A program made the translations under genes and the position numbers. From NCBI GenBank assembly GCA_963774945.1, contig CAVZHA010000010.1:124001-188000 (forward strand): a DNA stretch of 64,000 bases. Reading direction: 5' to 3'. Each line of letters begins with the position of its first letter. Position 1 is the first letter of the stretch. The DNA is from Trebonia sp963774945. Lineage in GTDB: Bacteria > Actinomycetota > Actinomycetes > Streptosporangiales > Streptosporangiaceae. Below, piece after piece: positions 63,662-64,000 of the stretch. The notes under the pieces were generated by a model. That model did no database searches, had not been told where the DNA came from, and saw nothing but the letters and a program-made list of their open reading frames with translations.

Positions 63662-64000
63662 TCACGCTACAACACACATTGCGTCGGGCACAAACCGGAA
63701 CGCGACCGATTCTCGCTCGCCCAGGTACTCCCCGTCGATGTGGAAGGCGGTCGGCCGGACGGCGTCGAACGCGAGCTCGGACAGGGCCGCCGCGCTGACG
63801 ATGTCCCGCCCGGACGGGAGCTCCTGCTTATCCGTCTGCATCATCTGGCCGAGCGCCGCCAGCGTGGTCAGCGTGCGCATCCGGCGGAGCGCGAACAGGT
63901 CAAGCCCCGAGCTGAAGTCCGCGTGCGCGAGACCGACGGGGTGGCTGCCCAGGTACGTCCACGGCGAGCTGTTCGTCACCACGCCCATGAAGAGGCCGCT
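63662..64000 (-). CDS. Diacylglycerol kinase-family lipid kinase, C-terminal part (window edge)
   Basis: The last 112 residues of a protein whose start lies beyond the window. SGLFMGVVTNSSPWTYLG, then GLDLFALRRMRTLTTLAALG and AFHIDGEYLGERESVAFRFV match the C-terminal beta-sandwich of DGK/YegS lipid kinases, including the conserved (V/I)DGE(Y/W)xG segment. The ATP-binding GGDGT motif is not visible. Confidence 0.82.
   Translation of the reverse strand, partial: SGLFMGVVTNSSPWTYLGSHPVGLAHADFSSGLDLFALRRMRTLTTLAALGQMMQTDKQELPSGRDIVSAAALSELAFDAVRPTAFHIDGEYLGERESVAFRFVPDAMCVVA

Noticed and set aside
1..64000. tRNA, rRNA, intact IS elements or prophage
   Set aside because: None recognised by eye on either strand; a tRNA or covariance-model scan would be decisive.

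Overview
The window is high-GC DNA with dense, often overlapping genes and is clearly from an actinomycete. It holds a SigR/RsrA disulfide-stress pair with a textbook SigR-type promoter, a WhiB-family regulator, a DasR-type GntR regulator, mycobacterial-type arabinan-precursor enzymes (UbiA and DprE2 types), an HspR-like/Hsp20 pair and an aroA-rsgA-hisN block. The aroA-rsgA-hisN / sigR-rsrA neighbourhood and the dasR / sensor kinase / whiB neighbourhood resemble Streptomyces and its relatives, so a filamentous actinomycete is most likely. Genus cannot be fixed from sequence alone.

Layout. 0-5.5 kb: tail of a COE-type NAD(P)-binding protein with its ECF41 sigma factor, an extra mraY (frameshifted), a UbiG-like methyltransferase, a methyltransferase remnant, and an HxlR regulator with a zinc-ribbon/His-Asp tail divergent from a cytoplasmic HtrA-like protease. 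5.6-12 kb: accessory region with a zinc-ribbon protein, a Cys-rich J-domain protein, an orphan cytochrome b lacking one heme-ligand pair, a coupled COE / hydrolase-remnant / unknown trio, and an NCS1 permease. 12-21.5 kb: LAL-type LuxR regulator, PEP-mutase-family enzyme, SDR, SCO6745-family protein, esterase, CAP-domain protein, S-adenosyl-methyltransferase (PF04672) and SEC-C mini-protein. 21.5-28 kb: a likely catabolic cluster (APC permease, class III aminotransferase, fused class II aldolase-PfkB kinase) divergent from a TetR regulator, then a lactonase. 28-31 kb: TetR/MmpL pair around a perfect palindromic operator. 31-38.4 kb: TRIC-type channel, amidohydrolase, YjbR protein, MerR/Hsp20, peptide deformylase, phosphodiester glycosidase, UbiA and DprE2.

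38.4-64 kb is core-like: PyrH paralog, family A polymerase, hisN, rsgA, aroA, SRAP protein, methyltransferase, sigR-rsrA, two membrane HD-domain proteins, biotin carboxylase plus biotinyl carrier protein, SulP transporter, an operon for an unidentified acid (DUF3311/SSS symporter, TPP enzyme, acyl-CoA ligase, PanE-like reductase), bioD, dasR, a PdtaS-like kinase, whiB and the end of a lipid kinase.

A striking technical or biological feature: ten otherwise well-conserved genes carry thirteen single-base frameshifts. Every one is repaired by deleting one base, and twelve of the thirteen lie between about 16.6 and 37.6 kb. This points to insertion-type sequencing error rather than gene decay, so I annotate those genes as whole. 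No rRNA, tRNA, CRISPR array or intact insertion sequence was recognised.
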